Assembly: GCF_042659445.1 (NCBI RefSeq)
Contig: NZ_JBHSSR010000001.1
Source: Macrococcoides epidermidis
GTDB taxonomy: Bacteria; Bacillota; Bacilli; Staphylococcales; Staphylococcaceae
Length of the DNA stretch: 64,000 nucleotides
Reading direction: 5' to 3' (one strand)
Shown: positions 38,059 to 47,102 of the stretch, piece by piece
How the letters are laid out: every line of letters begins with the position of its first letter
How positions within the stretch are numbered: position 1 is the stretch's first letter
Notes under the pieces: generated by a model
The model's input: only the letters and a program-made list of their open reading frames with translations
What the model was told of the DNA's origin: nothing
Databases searched by the model: none
Translations under genes and position numbers: made by a program

Positions 38059-39537
38059 TTAAACGTCCCACCAGTGGAAATTATCTCGACTTAATAACAA
38101 ATCGCTTTTTACAGGGCCGTTAGATCCAGCCTGATAATTTGGGAATGGAGCAGGATGTGCATCCCAGTAATCAGCAACAGTATCCACATAACTCCATGTT
38201 GCCTTTAATTCTTCCCAGTGTGTAAAGTTAGTGGCATCGCCTTTTAGACAGTCATAAATTAATCCTTCATATGCGTCGACTGTATTCATCTTATCTTGTG
38301 TCGTCATCGCATATGATAATTTAACTGGTTCAGTATCGATACCTTCGATATATTTACGTGCATTTAAATGTAGTTCAATACCTTCATTTGGTTGAATATT
38401 AATAACAAGTAAATTGGAATCTAGCTGATTATCCTTTTGATAATAAAGATTCATCGGCATCTCTTTAAATTCAACAACCACACGTATTTCTTTTTCCTTC
38501 ATACGTTTACCTGTACGAATGTAGAAGGGCACACCTGCCCATCTAAAGTTATCGAGCATAACTTTAGCAGCAACAAATGTAGGTGTATTACTTTCTGGAT
38601 TTACATTTTCTTCATCACGATATCGTTTTACTTTTTCGCCGTTTATTTCACCGACATCATATTGTCCTCGAACGAAATAGCTTCTTACGTGTTCAGGCTG
38701 AATTTTACGGATAGAACGAAGTGCCTTTACTTTTTCATTCCGAATATCTTCAGATGATAATGAAATAGGAGGCTCCATTGCAAGAAGTGAAACAATTTGT
38801 AACATGTGATTTTGTACCATATCTTTTAAAGCGCCACTATTATCGTAATAGCCACCACGGTCTTCAACACCTAAAATTTCTGAAGAAGTGACTTGAATAT
38901 TTGAGATATATTTATTATTCCATAACGGTTCAAACATTGCATTGCTAAATCGAATTACTTCGATGTTTTGCACCATATCTTTACCAAGATAATGGTCAAT
39001 TCGATAAATTTCCTCTTCTTTAAATGATTTTCTTAGCTGATTATTTAGTTTTTCAGCAGAAGCAAGATCTTTACCGAAAGGTTTTTCAATAATTAAGCGT
39101 TTAAATCCTTTTGTTTTTGTCAGTCCGCTAGATTTTAAGAAATCTGATACAGTACCAAAAAATTCTGGTGCCATTGCTAAATAGAATAGACGGTTACCAT
39201 TTAAGTTATATTGTGCATCTAAAGATTCAGAGAGTGTCAGCAGCGCGTCATAACTTTCTTTATTATTAACGTCATGAGACTGGTAATAAACATGTTCCAT
39301 AAATTCATCGATTTTATGTGTATCTTTAACAAATTTTTCGATAGATGATTTAATTTCAGCTCTGAATTTTTCATTCGTCCAGTCACGTCGTCCAATACCA
39401 ATGATTGCAACATGCTCATTCAAGTTATCTTGCTGATAAAGGTGGAATAACGATGGGAATAACTTGCGGTGACTTAAATCACCTGTTGCACCGAAAATTG
39501 TTATTAAACAGGGAATATTTTGCTTTTCAATATCCAA
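38059..39537 (-). CDS. zwf: Glucose-6-phosphate 1-dehydrogenase
   Basis: First enzyme of the oxidative pentose phosphate pathway, giving 6-phosphogluconolactone and NADPH. The 492 residues are the normal length. The NADP-binding loop is FGATGDLSHRKLFPSL at residues 14-29, and the substrate site RIDHYLGKDMVQNI carries the catalytic His/Lys. The genes malA and malR, which stand next to zwf in S. aureus, are absent here, and a methyltransferase/AraC pair lies downstream instead. The gene divergent to it encodes RNase Z, as in S. aureus. Confidence 0.96.
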   Translation of the reverse strand: MDIEKQNIPCLITIFGATGDLSHRKLFPSLFHLYQQDNLNEHVAIIGIGRRDWTNEKFRAEIKSSIEKFVKDTHKIDEFMEHVYYQSHDVNNKESYDALLTLSESLDAQYNLNGNRLFYLAMAPEFFGTVSDFLKSSGLTKTKGFKRLIIEKPFGKDLASAEKLNNQLRKSFKEEEIYRIDHYLGKDMVQNIEVIRFSNAMFEPLWNNKYISNIQVTSSEILGVEDRGGYYDNSGALKDMVQNHMLQIVSLLAMEPPISLSSEDIRNEKVKALRSIRKIQPEHVRSYFVRGQYDVGEINGEKVKRYRDEENVNPESNTPTFVAAKVMLDNFRWAGVPFYIRTGKRMKEKEIRVVVEFKEMPMNLYYQKDNQLDSNLLVINIQPNEGIELHLNARKYIEGIDTEPVKLSYAMTTQDKMNTVDAYEGLIYDCLKGDATNFTHWEELKATWSYVDTVADYWDAHPAPFPNYQAGSNGPVKSDLLLSRDNFHWWDV

Positions 39538-39607
39538 AATAAATACCTCGATTCTATTAAAGTCTATTTTATTTTTTCATACAATGCCTAAAAAAACAAT
39601 TAAAACA

Positions 39608-39616
39608 TGCTATAAT
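39608..39616 (+). promoter_or_regulatory. Extended -10 promoter candidate for rnz
   Basis: TGCTATAAT lies 30 bp before the rnz start. No clear -35 accompanies it. Confidence 0.5.
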
Positions 39617-39645
39617 GACGTGATGAAATAAAAGGTGGTAGAAAA

Positions 39646-40566
39646 ATGAAAATAACTTTTTTAGGGACAAGTGCAGGTTTACCAACTAAAGAAAGAAATA
39701 CACAAACGATCATACTTTCTCTTGCACCGTTAAATAATACGTTCTGGTTATTTGATGCGGGTGAAGCTTGTCAACATCAGATATTACATACAAATATTAA
39801 ACTTGGAAAATTGGATCATATCTTTATTACACATCTGCATGGCGATCATATTTTTGGATTACCGGGTCTTCTGACGTCAAGAAGCTTTCAAGGTGGAGAA
39901 AATAAACCTTTAAAAGTATTTGGTCCAAAAGGAATTAAAGCATACATCGAAACGACACTGTTAATTTCAGGTTCTCACTTGAATTATCCGCTTGAAATCA
40001 TCGAAATTGCTGATGGAGACGTCTTATATATCAATCAGATAAAGGTGAATGTAGGAATGTTAAAACATGGTATAGATTCATTTGGATATCGTATCCAGTT
40101 TCCGGACACAGAGGGTAATTTAATCTCGGATAAGTTGATTGAAGCAGGCATTCAGCCGGGTCCAATTTATCAACAGTTTAAAATGCAGGAATTCGTTGAG
40201 GTAGATGGTATCATTTATGAAACGAAAAACTACCGAAATCCAAATAAACCTGGTAAGATTATTACGATATTTGGTGACACAATGCCATGTGAAGCAGAAA
40301 TAGCTCTGGCAAAAAATGCAGATGTTATCGTACATGAAAGTACATATTTAGAGGGTGACCTGGATTTGAGTCATAAATATTACCATAGTCATATTGATGA
40401 CATAGCAAAACTTGTTGCACAATCGCATGCAAAAAAAGTATTGATCAATCATGTGAGTAATCGTTATGATTTACAGGATATTGCATTATTGAAAGATGTA
40501 ATACAGCATAAATATCCGGATATGGTATTTGAAATTGTGAAGGACTTTGATAGTTTTGAAATATAA
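39646..40566 (+). CDS. rnz: Ribonuclease Z
   Basis: A metallo-beta-lactamase fold endonuclease that removes tRNA 3' trailers. The 306-residue short form is typical of Firmicutes. The N-terminal KITFLGTSAGLPTKERN and the zinc motif THLHGDHIFGLPGLL (HxHxDH) are present, and the exosite arm is visible as GPKGIKAYIETTLLISGSH. His residues of SHIDDIA and NHVSNRY near the end complete the site. It is divergent from zwf and ends at a hairpin shared with proC. Confidence 0.95.
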   Translation: MKITFLGTSAGLPTKERNTQTIILSLAPLNNTFWLFDAGEACQHQILHTNIKLGKLDHIFITHLHGDHIFGLPGLLTSRSFQGGENKPLKVFGPKGIKAYIETTLLISGSHLNYPLEIIEIADGDVLYINQIKVNVGMLKHGIDSFGYRIQFPDTEGNLISDKLIEAGIQPGPIYQQFKMQEFVEVDGIIYETKNYRNPNKPGKIITIFGDTMPCEAEIALAKNADVIVHESTYLEGDLDLSHKYYHSHIDDIAKLVAQSHAKKVLINHVSNRYDLQDIALLKDVIQHKYPDMVFEIVKDFDSFEI

Positions 40567-40606
40567 ATAATGCGCACTCAATTATCTGAGCGCGCATTAT
40601 TTATAT
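40561..40606. terminator. Bidirectional terminator between rnz and proC
   Basis: A 15-bp arm ATATAAATAATGCGC pairs with GCGCATTATTTATAT across an inner ACTCA..TGAGC arm. It overlaps the rnz stop codon. Confidence 0.88.
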
Positions 40607-40618
40607 GTATCCCTATAT

Positions 40619-41422
40619 TTATTTTCCTAATTCTTTACTGCGATTTAAAGCTTCGTTCAAGCAATCTACAAAAATTGCTTCGATAGGATGTTTCGCTAAG
40701 GCATCCAGTCCTGCCTTCGTTGTACCACCCTTTGAAGTGATATTTTCACGTAACTGATCAAGAGACAGTTCACTATTTTCAAGCATTCTTGCTGTACCGA
40801 TAATCAATTTACGTACCGCAATATCAGTGTCTTCATGTGATAAGCCAAGTTGATTAGCTGCATTGATATACTGTTCATACATATAGTATAAAAATGCAGG
40901 GCCACTACCTGTAATTGCAGTAACATCATGTAATGAATCTTCTTCAACTTCAATTGAAGTACCAAAAGCATCAAGTAAATCAAATAAAAGCTGTTTATCA
41001 CTTTCTTCAAAATTATCAGAGAAAGATATACCAGTCACTGACTGCTGTACATGCGCATTTGTATTCGGCATGATACGTGCAACTGGATTTGATGTCTGAA
41101 GCTTTGTCTTGATTTGATTTATTGGTACACCAGCCATCATAGAAACAAATTTATTGTGTGCATTATGATGAGGTTGAATACGCTCAACAAGCGAATCAAA
41201 GTCATGAGGCTTAACAGCTAAAAATACAAAATCAGCATTTGATAATAATTCAACATCGTCATAGCTATATTGTGTATTTAATGTACTGTTTAATCTTTTT
41301 AATTCTTCAATGTCACTTCTATTTGTTAAGTATATATCTTCACCTTTTACTGTATTACTTTCTATCAAGCCTGTAAAAATTGCGCTCGCCATATTACCTG
41401 AGCCGTAAAATACGATTTTCAT
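40619..41422 (-). CDS. proC: Pyrroline-5-carboxylate reductase
   Basis: The last step of proline synthesis, reducing pyrroline-5-carboxylate with NAD(P)H. The 267-residue protein has the nucleotide loop FYGSGNMASAIFTGL at residues 5-19, IMPNTNAHV and, near the C-terminus, ITGSGPAFLYYM and the SKGGTTKAGLDAL signature. A CCAGGAGGC site precedes the start. It is divergent from a short-chain dehydrogenase gene. Confidence 0.95.
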   Translation of the reverse strand: MKIVFYGSGNMASAIFTGLIESNTVKGEDIYLTNRSDIEELKRLNSTLNTQYSYDDVELLSNADFVFLAVKPHDFDSLVERIQPHHNAHNKFVSMMAGVPINQIKTKLQTSNPVARIMPNTNAHVQQSVTGISFSDNFEESDKQLLFDLLDAFGTSIEVEEDSLHDVTAITGSGPAFLYYMYEQYINAANQLGLSHEDTDIAVRKLIIGTARMLENSELSLDQLRENITSKGGTTKAGLDALAKHPIEAIFVDCLNEALNRSKELGK

Positions 41423-41528
41423 GTCACATGCCTCCTGGAATCTTTGTTAGTATTATTATAAGATTGTAGTGGATAAAACACAATTTTGACACAAAATAAA
41501 TTGTTAAAATAAAAGGGTGGTATACATA

Positions 41529-42284
41529 TTGATTGGAAAAAATGCATTGATTACAGGTGCTACAAGTGGTGTAGGTTTGAAGTTAACAGAGATTTTATTA
41601 TCGCGTGGCGTCCATGTAACTGCTGTTGGAAGACGTATAGAACAACTAGATGTTCTAAAAAATAAGTATGATAATCTGGTGGTGCACAGAGTAGATTTGG
41701 TTAACGATGATGAGTACGAACAATTTTTAAAATGGATTGATGGGCAAGGATCATTTGATTATCTAATCAATTGCGCTGGATTTGCAGAATACGGATCATT
41801 AATTGATCAAAGTGACGAAGTTATTGCAGATATGATACATGTCAATTTAACGCAGACCGTTATTCTTACGAAACATGTTCTACATAAAATGAATCCAGGA
41901 GGCATGGTTGTTACGATTGGTAGTCTTTCTGGCAAAGTAACGACGCCATTTGGTGCTATATACGCCGCTTCAAAATCAGGAATAAATCAGGTAATGAACG
42001 CATTACGACTGGAACAAAGTCATATTCATTTTTTAACTGTTAATACGGGACCAGTAAATACACAATTTATTCAGAAGGCAAATAAGGGTAAACCAATGAA
42101 TCAGTTAGCAGAGCAGGTACAACTAGATGTCGATCAGTTAAGTAAGCAAATAGTAAATGCAATGATTGATAAAAAAGCAGAACTTAATCTACCAGTTTGG
42201 ATGGATTCTGGTCTAAAGGCTTACGCACTTGCGCCAAGAAGATTTGAAAAAATATTTAAAAGATATTTTATGACAAAAAAATAA
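41529..42284 (+). CDS. Short-chain dehydrogenase/reductase
   Basis: A 251-residue classical SDR. The cofactor loop is LITGATSGVGLKL, the NNAG-equivalent reads NCAG, and the catalytic Ser and YxxxK lie in TIGSLSGKVTTPFGAIYAAS, where YAASK is the expected motif. The start appears to be TTG at 41529, spaced correctly from AAAGGGTGG. The GTG at 41517 lies on the site itself. The substrate is unknown. The C-terminal FKRYFMTKK resembles YqjQ-type SDRs found near rnz/proC in Bacillus. Confidence 0.88.
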   Translation: MIGKNALITGATSGVGLKLTEILLSRGVHVTAVGRRIEQLDVLKNKYDNLVVHRVDLVNDDEYEQFLKWIDGQGSFDYLINCAGFAEYGSLIDQSDEVIADMIHVNLTQTVILTKHVLHKMNPGGMVVTIGSLSGKVTTPFGAIYAASKSGINQVMNALRLEQSHIHFLTVNTGPVNTQFIQKANKGKPMNQLAEQVQLDVDQLSKQIVNAMIDKKAELNLPVWMDSGLKAYALAPRRFEKIFKRYFMTKK

Positions 42285-42311
42285 CAGGTGTAAGCTACAC
42301 TTGTTATTTTA
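42278..42311. terminator. Terminator after the SDR gene
   Basis: A 15-bp stem AAAATAACAGGTGTA / TACACTTGTTATTTT (one mismatch) with an AGC loop. Flanking A and T runs make it usable from both sides. Confidence 0.85.
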
Positions 42312-42336
42312 TCTTTATTTTTTTGTTATGTCATTA

Positions 42337-43326
42337 TTATTTCTTCTTTTTTATTTTATGTTTTTCATTCGCTTTAATGTGCGTATTGTCATTTTTCGGT
42401 GGCAATAAGTCAAATGTTGTTAAGAAATGTTCCACTTTGTTCTTATATGAAATTGGATTAACGTTATAACTTGCAGCGTGTCCGCCATGTTCTGGGTACC
42501 AGCGCATCTTAGGGCCACGTTTCTTATTATAAAGATCGACAGAGTGCGTATAAGGAATAAATACATCTGGTTTAGAATGGATAAACAAGATAGGCTGCTC
42601 AACATTTTGGATGACATCTATCGGTGATACTTGTTTCAGTGAAAAATGTGTTCTCATTTTCAGTACCTGATTTAAGGCTGATAATACAAAGCCACTTCCA
42701 AATGATGATTTCTGTTCTATGATTTGTGTCAATAATCGAGCAAAATTAGAAAATGCACAATCTGAAACATAGAATGCTGCTTCATTCGCTAATTCTCCAG
42801 CATAAAGTAATGTTGTAACTGCACCCATTGATTCACCATGGACACCGAAAGTAATATCATAACCATATTGTTCTTTTAAAAATGCAATAACAGATTCTAA
42901 ATCTGTCTTTTCGTAATAGCCATATGTGCTGTGATTACCACCACTTTCCCCATGTCTGCGATGATCAAAGATAATACCATTAAATCCTAGCTCATTAAAC
43001 ATATTTAGATATTTTATGCTCGTAATTTTATTTTCAGTTACACCATGACAGAATACCATCCAGTGCTTATGTTCATATGGCTTTACAACAGTAGCACTTA
43101 AGTTGTAGCCATTGCGTGAAGGGATAGTAACGTTAAGCGGTTGCTTTGCGTTAAATGCTTCAACATCTAATCGTTTCGCTTTAATTTCACGTCGACGTAT
43201 GACTTCAACGTCACGCAATTTAAAATTTAAGACATAGTTTGAAGCGACCAATCCAACGATGCTAGAAGTAATACCTGATGCGAGTGATACACCGAGTAAC
43301 GTTCTTGTTAGTAGTTTATTGTTCAT
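42337..43326 (-). CDS. Membrane-anchored alpha/beta hydrolase
   Basis: A 329-residue protein. An N-terminal hydrophobic segment (residues about 8-30) is followed by a hydrolase domain with the oxyanion strand MVFCHGVTENK, nucleophile elbow FGVHGESMGAVTTLL, the Asp in HSKPDVFIP and the His in PEHGGHAASY. The C-terminal tail is strongly basic (IKANEKHKIKKKK). Such proteins are often listed as peptidases S9 or esterases. The substrate is not evident. It overlaps the aldo/keto reductase gene by ATGA and is cotranscribed with it. Confidence 0.85.
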   Translation of the reverse strand: MNNKLLTRTLLGVSLASGITSSIVGLVASNYVLNFKLRDVEVIRRREIKAKRLDVEAFNAKQPLNVTIPSRNGYNLSATVVKPYEHKHWMVFCHGVTENKITSIKYLNMFNELGFNGIIFDHRRHGESGGNHSTYGYYEKTDLESVIAFLKEQYGYDITFGVHGESMGAVTTLLYAGELANEAAFYVSDCAFSNFARLLTQIIEQKSSFGSGFVLSALNQVLKMRTHFSLKQVSPIDVIQNVEQPILFIHSKPDVFIPYTHSVDLYNKKRGPKMRWYPEHGGHAASYNVNPISYKNKVEHFLTTFDLLPPKNDNTHIKANEKHKIKKKK

Positions 43327-44240
43327 AATAAATGATCCTCGTAGTGTAAGTTTTTGAATGCCTCAACTATTTTGTTAAGCTTTTGTTTGTCAATGGGATG
43401 TTTAATTGAAGTATCATATGCTTTAACATTTGCCTGCAACTGATCAACACTCGATGCGCCATTTACAATTGAAGCAACAGGGTATGAAGTTAAATATTGA
43501 TATACAGCCTGTTGTAACGGCGCAATTGTAGTAGCTGCATCAAGACTTTGTCTTAATTCTTCCTGAGTTAATCCTAAAATACCTGATTCAAATTTTTTCT
43601 CTAATATTTCATCATATTTTTCAGTTAATAAACCTTTCATCAATGGTCCACGAGTCAAAACTTGCACGTCTATTGATTGTATAGATTCAATTAAATCAGT
43701 AGGACGATTGTCAATTAGGTTAAACTGCATCATGATCGTATCAATATTACTATGCTTTAAATAATAATCGATGACATTTGGTCGAATAGAACTAATGCCG
43801 TATGCACGAATAAGACCATCTTTTTTTAGTTGTTCAAATGTTTCGATGGTTTCATCCTTATTATCTTCAATCATACCGCCATGCAGCATATATAAATCTA
43901 AATAATCCGTTTCAAGACGTTTCAGACTTTCATGAATGCTTTGTGTAATATGAACTTTAGAAGGATCCCACACAACTTCATCATTTAACATATTAAATCG
44001 ATTACCCACTTTTGACGCTAAAGTGATCTGATCACGCTTTTTAGAATGTTTAATGAAATGGCCGATATTTTTTTCGTTCTGTCCTTTTTGATACAGGTCA
44101 GCAGTGTCAATGTACGTAACACCTAAATCCACTGCCTGATCAAGAATATATTGACTGTCAAGTGCATCCTGAGGGAGATTCATCGCACCGAGTCCCAGTT
44201 CAGAAAACTTTATGCCACTTTTTGTAGTATTAAATTTCAT
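43323..44240 (-). CDS. Aldo/keto reductase
   Basis: A 305-residue NADPH-dependent oxidoreductase with a TIM barrel. GLGAMNLPQDALD, the catalytic Asp/Tyr segment YIDTADLYQKGQNE and the Lys in TLASKVGNRF are in place, as is the cofactor-binding end IVNGASSVDQLQANV. The closest named relatives are YqkF/oxidoreductase YcsN types. Real substrate unknown. A TGGAGGGAAAG site precedes the start. It leads a two-gene unit with the hydrolase. Confidence 0.9.
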   Translation of the reverse strand: MKFNTTKSGIKFSELGLGAMNLPQDALDSQYILDQAVDLGVTYIDTADLYQKGQNEKNIGHFIKHSKKRDQITLASKVGNRFNMLNDEVVWDPSKVHITQSIHESLKRLETDYLDLYMLHGGMIEDNKDETIETFEQLKKDGLIRAYGISSIRPNVIDYYLKHSNIDTIMMQFNLIDNRPTDLIESIQSIDVQVLTRGPLMKGLLTEKYDEILEKKFESGILGLTQEELRQSLDAATTIAPLQQAVYQYLTSYPVASIVNGASSVDQLQANVKAYDTSIKHPIDKQKLNKIVEAFKNLHYEDHLL

Positions 44241-44304
44241 GTCTTTCCCTCCATTCGTTATAATAAATATAGTTTAACATGTACAAAAAGGAGAGTGTAT
44301 TAAT

Positions 44305-44838
44305 ATGGATCTAACAGAACGCACACGATCAAAAGAAACGATACTAGACGGTAAGGTGTTGACTGTCGAGAGACACCAGGTTGAATTACCCAATGGTAAG
44401 GAAAGTACAAGGGAAGTTGTACTGCACCCAGGCGCAGTTGCAGTGATTGCGATGAAACAAAATAAATTACTACTTGTAGAGCAATTCAGAAAAGCACCTG
44501 AAGAAAATTTAATCGAGATCCCTGCTGGTAAAGTTGACCCAGGTGAAGCAAGACGTGATACTGCACTGCGTGAACTAGAAGAGGAAACTGGTTATACTTC
44601 AAAGACGATGGAACTGGTTAATGAGTTTTATGTTTCACCCGGATTTTGTAATGAGTTCATTTCACTATTTGAAGCTGGTGAACTTATAGAATCTCATAAC
44701 CTTGAAGCGGATGAAGATGAATTTGTATTGAAACACTGGTTAACAATAGAAGAGGCTAATAACTGGATAAAATCAGGTAAGATTAAAGATGCGAAGACGA
44801 TAATAGCAATTCAATATTTGCTATTATCAATGAAATAA
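44305..44838 (+). CDS. nudF: ADP-ribose pyrophosphatase (NUDIX)
   Basis: It hydrolyses ADP-ribose to AMP and ribose 5-phosphate, disposing of toxic free ADP-ribose. The 177-residue protein carries the NUDIX box GKVDPGEARRDTALREL followed by EEETGY, and the N-terminal strand region (VLTVERHQVELPNG) that defines the NudF group. It sits just upstream of fur, as in Bacillus and Staphylococcus. An AAAGGAGAG site precedes the start. Confidence 0.93.
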   Translation: MDLTERTRSKETILDGKVLTVERHQVELPNGKESTREVVLHPGAVAVIAMKQNKLLLVEQFRKAPEENLIEIPAGKVDPGEARRDTALRELEEETGYTSKTMELVNEFYVSPGFCNEFISLFEAGELIESHNLEADEDEFVLKHWLTIEEANNWIKSGKIKDAKTIIAIQYLLLSMK

Positions 44839-44941
44839 TATTAGATTATAATAATTCTAAAAAAGGCATTATTTTTCTTGCTTTAATTCTCAATTACTGA
44901 TATTTTATATATATCAATCGTAACCTTTAGGAGTGTTAGTA

Positions 44942-45421
44942 ATGCAGGAGAGAATCAATAGAATAAAGGAGCAATTACATGATGCTTCTTATAAATTAAC
45001 CCCTCAAAGGGAAGCGACAGTGACCGTATTATTAGAAAATGAAGCTGATCATTTGAGTGCAGAAGATGTTTTCCTAAAAGTAAAGGAACGTGCACCTGAA
45101 ATTGGTCTCGCAACTGTATATCGTACTTTAGAATTATTAGCTGAATTGAAGATTGTTGATAAGATTAATTTTGGAGATGGCGTTGCACGTTTTGATTTAA
45201 GAAAAGAAGGTGCAAAACACTTTCACCATCATCTTGTATGTATGAGTTGTGGAGACGTGGATGAAATAGAAGAAGATTTACTGGATGAAGTTGAAAAGAA
45301 AGTAGAATCGGATTATCATTTCTTAATAATGGATCATCGTTTAACTTTCCATGGTATTTGTAAAAAATGTACTGAAAAAGGCGTTCAACCTGAAGACCTT
45401 GATAAAAAAATAACAGAATAA
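44942..45421 (+). CDS. fur: Ferric uptake regulator Fur
   Basis: Iron-sensing repressor of siderophore and iron-uptake genes. From the ATG at 44942, behind TAGGAGTG, it has 159 residues. The N-terminal winged helix contains LTPQREATVTVLLE and IGLATVYRTLELLAEL. The C-terminal dimerisation domain holds HFHHHLVCMSCGDVDEIE and CKKC, the Zn ligands. The nudF-fur-xerD order identifies it as true Fur and not PerR or Zur. No Fur box is obvious upstream. Confidence 0.93.
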   Translation: MQERINRIKEQLHDASYKLTPQREATVTVLLENEADHLSAEDVFLKVKERAPEIGLATVYRTLELLAELKIVDKINFGDGVARFDLRKEGAKHFHHHLVCMSCGDVDEIEEDLLDEVEKKVESDYHFLIMDHRLTFHGICKKCTEKGVQPEDLDKKITE

Positions 45422-45425
45422 ATTG

Positions 45426-45460
45426 AAATGCAGATGATAATTTCATCTGTATTTTTTTAT
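45426..45460 (+). terminator. Terminator after fur
   Basis: A 12-bp stem AAATGCAGATGA / TCATCTGTATTT with a TAATT loop and a T7 run. Confidence 0.85.
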
Positions 45461-45513
45461 ATTTTTAGTTGATTATATAATTATTATGGTAAACTAGGAG
45501 TTGAGGTGTTGAT

Positions 45514-46401
45514 ATGCAAACAATAATAGACGAATTTCTACATTTTATAATGATCGAAAAGGGATTGAGTAAGAATACGATAGCAGCCTATCGTAGAGAT
45601 TTAAATCATTATCAGGCTTTTTTAGAAGAAGAGAAAATCGGTAATATTGATAACATCGATCGATATACGATCACATTATTTTTAGGTTATTTAAAAGATC
45701 AGGGCAAATCTGCAAAAACGTTAGCTCGCGTTTCAGCGACTATTAGAGGATTTCATCAGTTTGCTTTGAGAGAAAAATATGCGGTTAAAGATCCTACTGT
45801 TATTCTTGAAGCACCAAAATATGAACGTAATCTACCTGATATTCTTTCTATAGAAGAGGTTGATAAATTTTTATCGACACCAGATACATCAAAGCTTACC
45901 GGAAAGCGTGACCAGGCAATGCTTGAACTGTTATATGCTACTGGTATGCGTGTATCAGAGCTAATAAATTTAAACGTAGATGATGTGAATACAATCATGG
46001 GATTTGTTCGTGTGTTCGGTAAAGGTAATAAAGAACGTATTATTCCTATTGGAGATAACATGATTAAATTGTTGGAGACGTATATCCAGTCTACGCGCTA
46101 TAAGATGCTCAAAAAAGAAATGACAGACAGTCTATTTCTAAATTTTCATGGAAAACGACTTACACGACAAGGTTTCTGGAAGATAATGCGCCAAATTAAA
46201 GTTGAAGCAGGTATTGACAAAAAATTAACGCCACATACATTACGCCATTCTTTTGCAACACATCTTTTAGAAAATGGTGCAGATTTACGTGCTGTTCAGG
46301 AAATGTTAGGTCATGCAGATATTTCAACAACACAACTATATACCCATATCAGTAAGAAACAAATAAGGGAAGTGTATAAAAATACACATCCTAGAGCATA
46401 A
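45514..46401 (+). CDS. xerD: Site-specific tyrosine recombinase XerD
   Basis: Together with XerC it resolves chromosome dimers at dif. The 295-residue protein has an N-terminal SAM-like domain (FLHFIMIEKGLSKNTIAAY) and the catalytic domain with the first Arg in YATGMRVSEL (about residue 148), the HTLRHSFATHL His/Arg pair, LGHADISTTQLYTH and the nucleophile Tyr in it. Its length, lack of an arm-binding domain and fur/scpAB neighbours indicate housekeeping XerD, not a phage integrase. Confidence 0.95.
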   Translation: MQTIIDEFLHFIMIEKGLSKNTIAAYRRDLNHYQAFLEEEKIGNIDNIDRYTITLFLGYLKDQGKSAKTLARVSATIRGFHQFALREKYAVKDPTVILEAPKYERNLPDILSIEEVDKFLSTPDTSKLTGKRDQAMLELLYATGMRVSELINLNVDDVNTIMGFVRVFGKGNKERIIPIGDNMIKLLETYIQSTRYKMLKKEMTDSLFLNFHGKRLTRQGFWKIMRQIKVEAGIDKKLTPHTLRHSFATHLLENGADLRAVQEMLGHADISTTQLYTHISKKQIREVYKNTHPRA

Positions 46402-46410
46402 GGAGAAAAT

Positions 46411-46629
46411 ATGAGTAAACAAAGACAAATTCAAAGAAATCAAGAGAAACATAAATCAGAAAATGATAGAAAAAAACAAGTTTTTGCGCCAAAAGACACG
46501 CATGAAATTAATACTCAGATTAATCAGGAAAATGATCCAAAGCAAAATAAAAATAACTGGATATTATTTGGTTTTATCGCTTTGATGTGTATCATTTGGG
46601 GTATCCTGTACTGGATATTTATCGTTTAA
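46411..46629 (+). CDS. Small tail-anchored membrane protein
   Basis: A 72-residue protein: a very polar, Lys/Gln/Asn-rich N-terminal half (residues 1-48) followed by one membrane helix at the C-terminus (WILFGFIALMCIIWGILYWI). It starts after AAGGAGAAAAT, 9 bp downstream of xerD, so it is in the xerD transcript. Its last 66 bases overlap the coding end of the convergent DUF309 gene. Function unknown. Confidence 0.65.
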   Translation: MSKQRQIQRNQEKHKSENDRKKQVFAPKDTHEINTQINQENDPKQNKNNWILFGFIALMCIIWGILYWIFIV

Positions 46630-47073
46630 AGCAAGTTGTCTCGCATGAATGACTTCAGATCTATCACGCAGTTTATGCTTATGAATGATTGCTTGTGTAG
46701 GTTCGCAGTAATAATTTGTATCTATTGCATCAATAACAGGCAGTGTGATAGGTTGATAAGTTAAATTCTGTTGAATAGCAGATAATTGCTCTATTAAAAC
46801 AGAAATATTGAGATATTCAGATAAGAAGTTTGAATTCATTTCAAGTAACAGTATCGTTTTTTTGATTAATGTAGTGGCACCACGTTTATTTTGACGTCTT
46901 AAATGATACATGGCAGTTGCGAGCATTATAAGTGCCACTTCAGGATCCTGTTTAGTGAAAGGTGATTTTTGTTTCCAGGCATCCTCCATAATTTCATGAC
47001 ATTCAAAATAATCCCGATGCACATGAAATTGAATAATATAATCAGAAAATGCTTGTTTGAATAATGCATGCAT
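46564..47073 (-). CDS. DUF309 family protein
   Basis: A 169-residue all-helical protein. The pattern HALFKQAFSDYIIQFHVHRDYFECHEIMEDAW is a clear DUF309 signature with its conserved His/Glu residues. ALIMLATAMYHLRRQNKRGA follows in the second helix pair. The start at 47073 follows CTGGAGGA. It is divergent from scpA by 29 bp and converges with the small membrane gene, overlapping it by 66 bp. Function unknown, but conservation of position next to scpAB across the family suggests a backbone role. Confidence 0.88.
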   Translation of the reverse strand: MHALFKQAFSDYIIQFHVHRDYFECHEIMEDAWKQKSPFTKQDPEVALIMLATAMYHLRRQNKRGATTLIKKTILLLEMNSNFLSEYLNISVLIEQLSAIQQNLTYQPITLPVIDAIDTNYYCEPTQAIIHKHKLRDRSEVIHARQLALNDKYPVQDTPNDTHQSDKTK

Positions 47074-47102
47074 AAGAAATCCTCCAGAAGTAAGGTGAAT
47101 AT

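Noticed and set aside
45514..46401. Tyrosine recombinase as an integrase of a mobile island
   Set aside because: Its size, lack of an arm-binding domain and its place between fur and scpAB identify housekeeping XerD.
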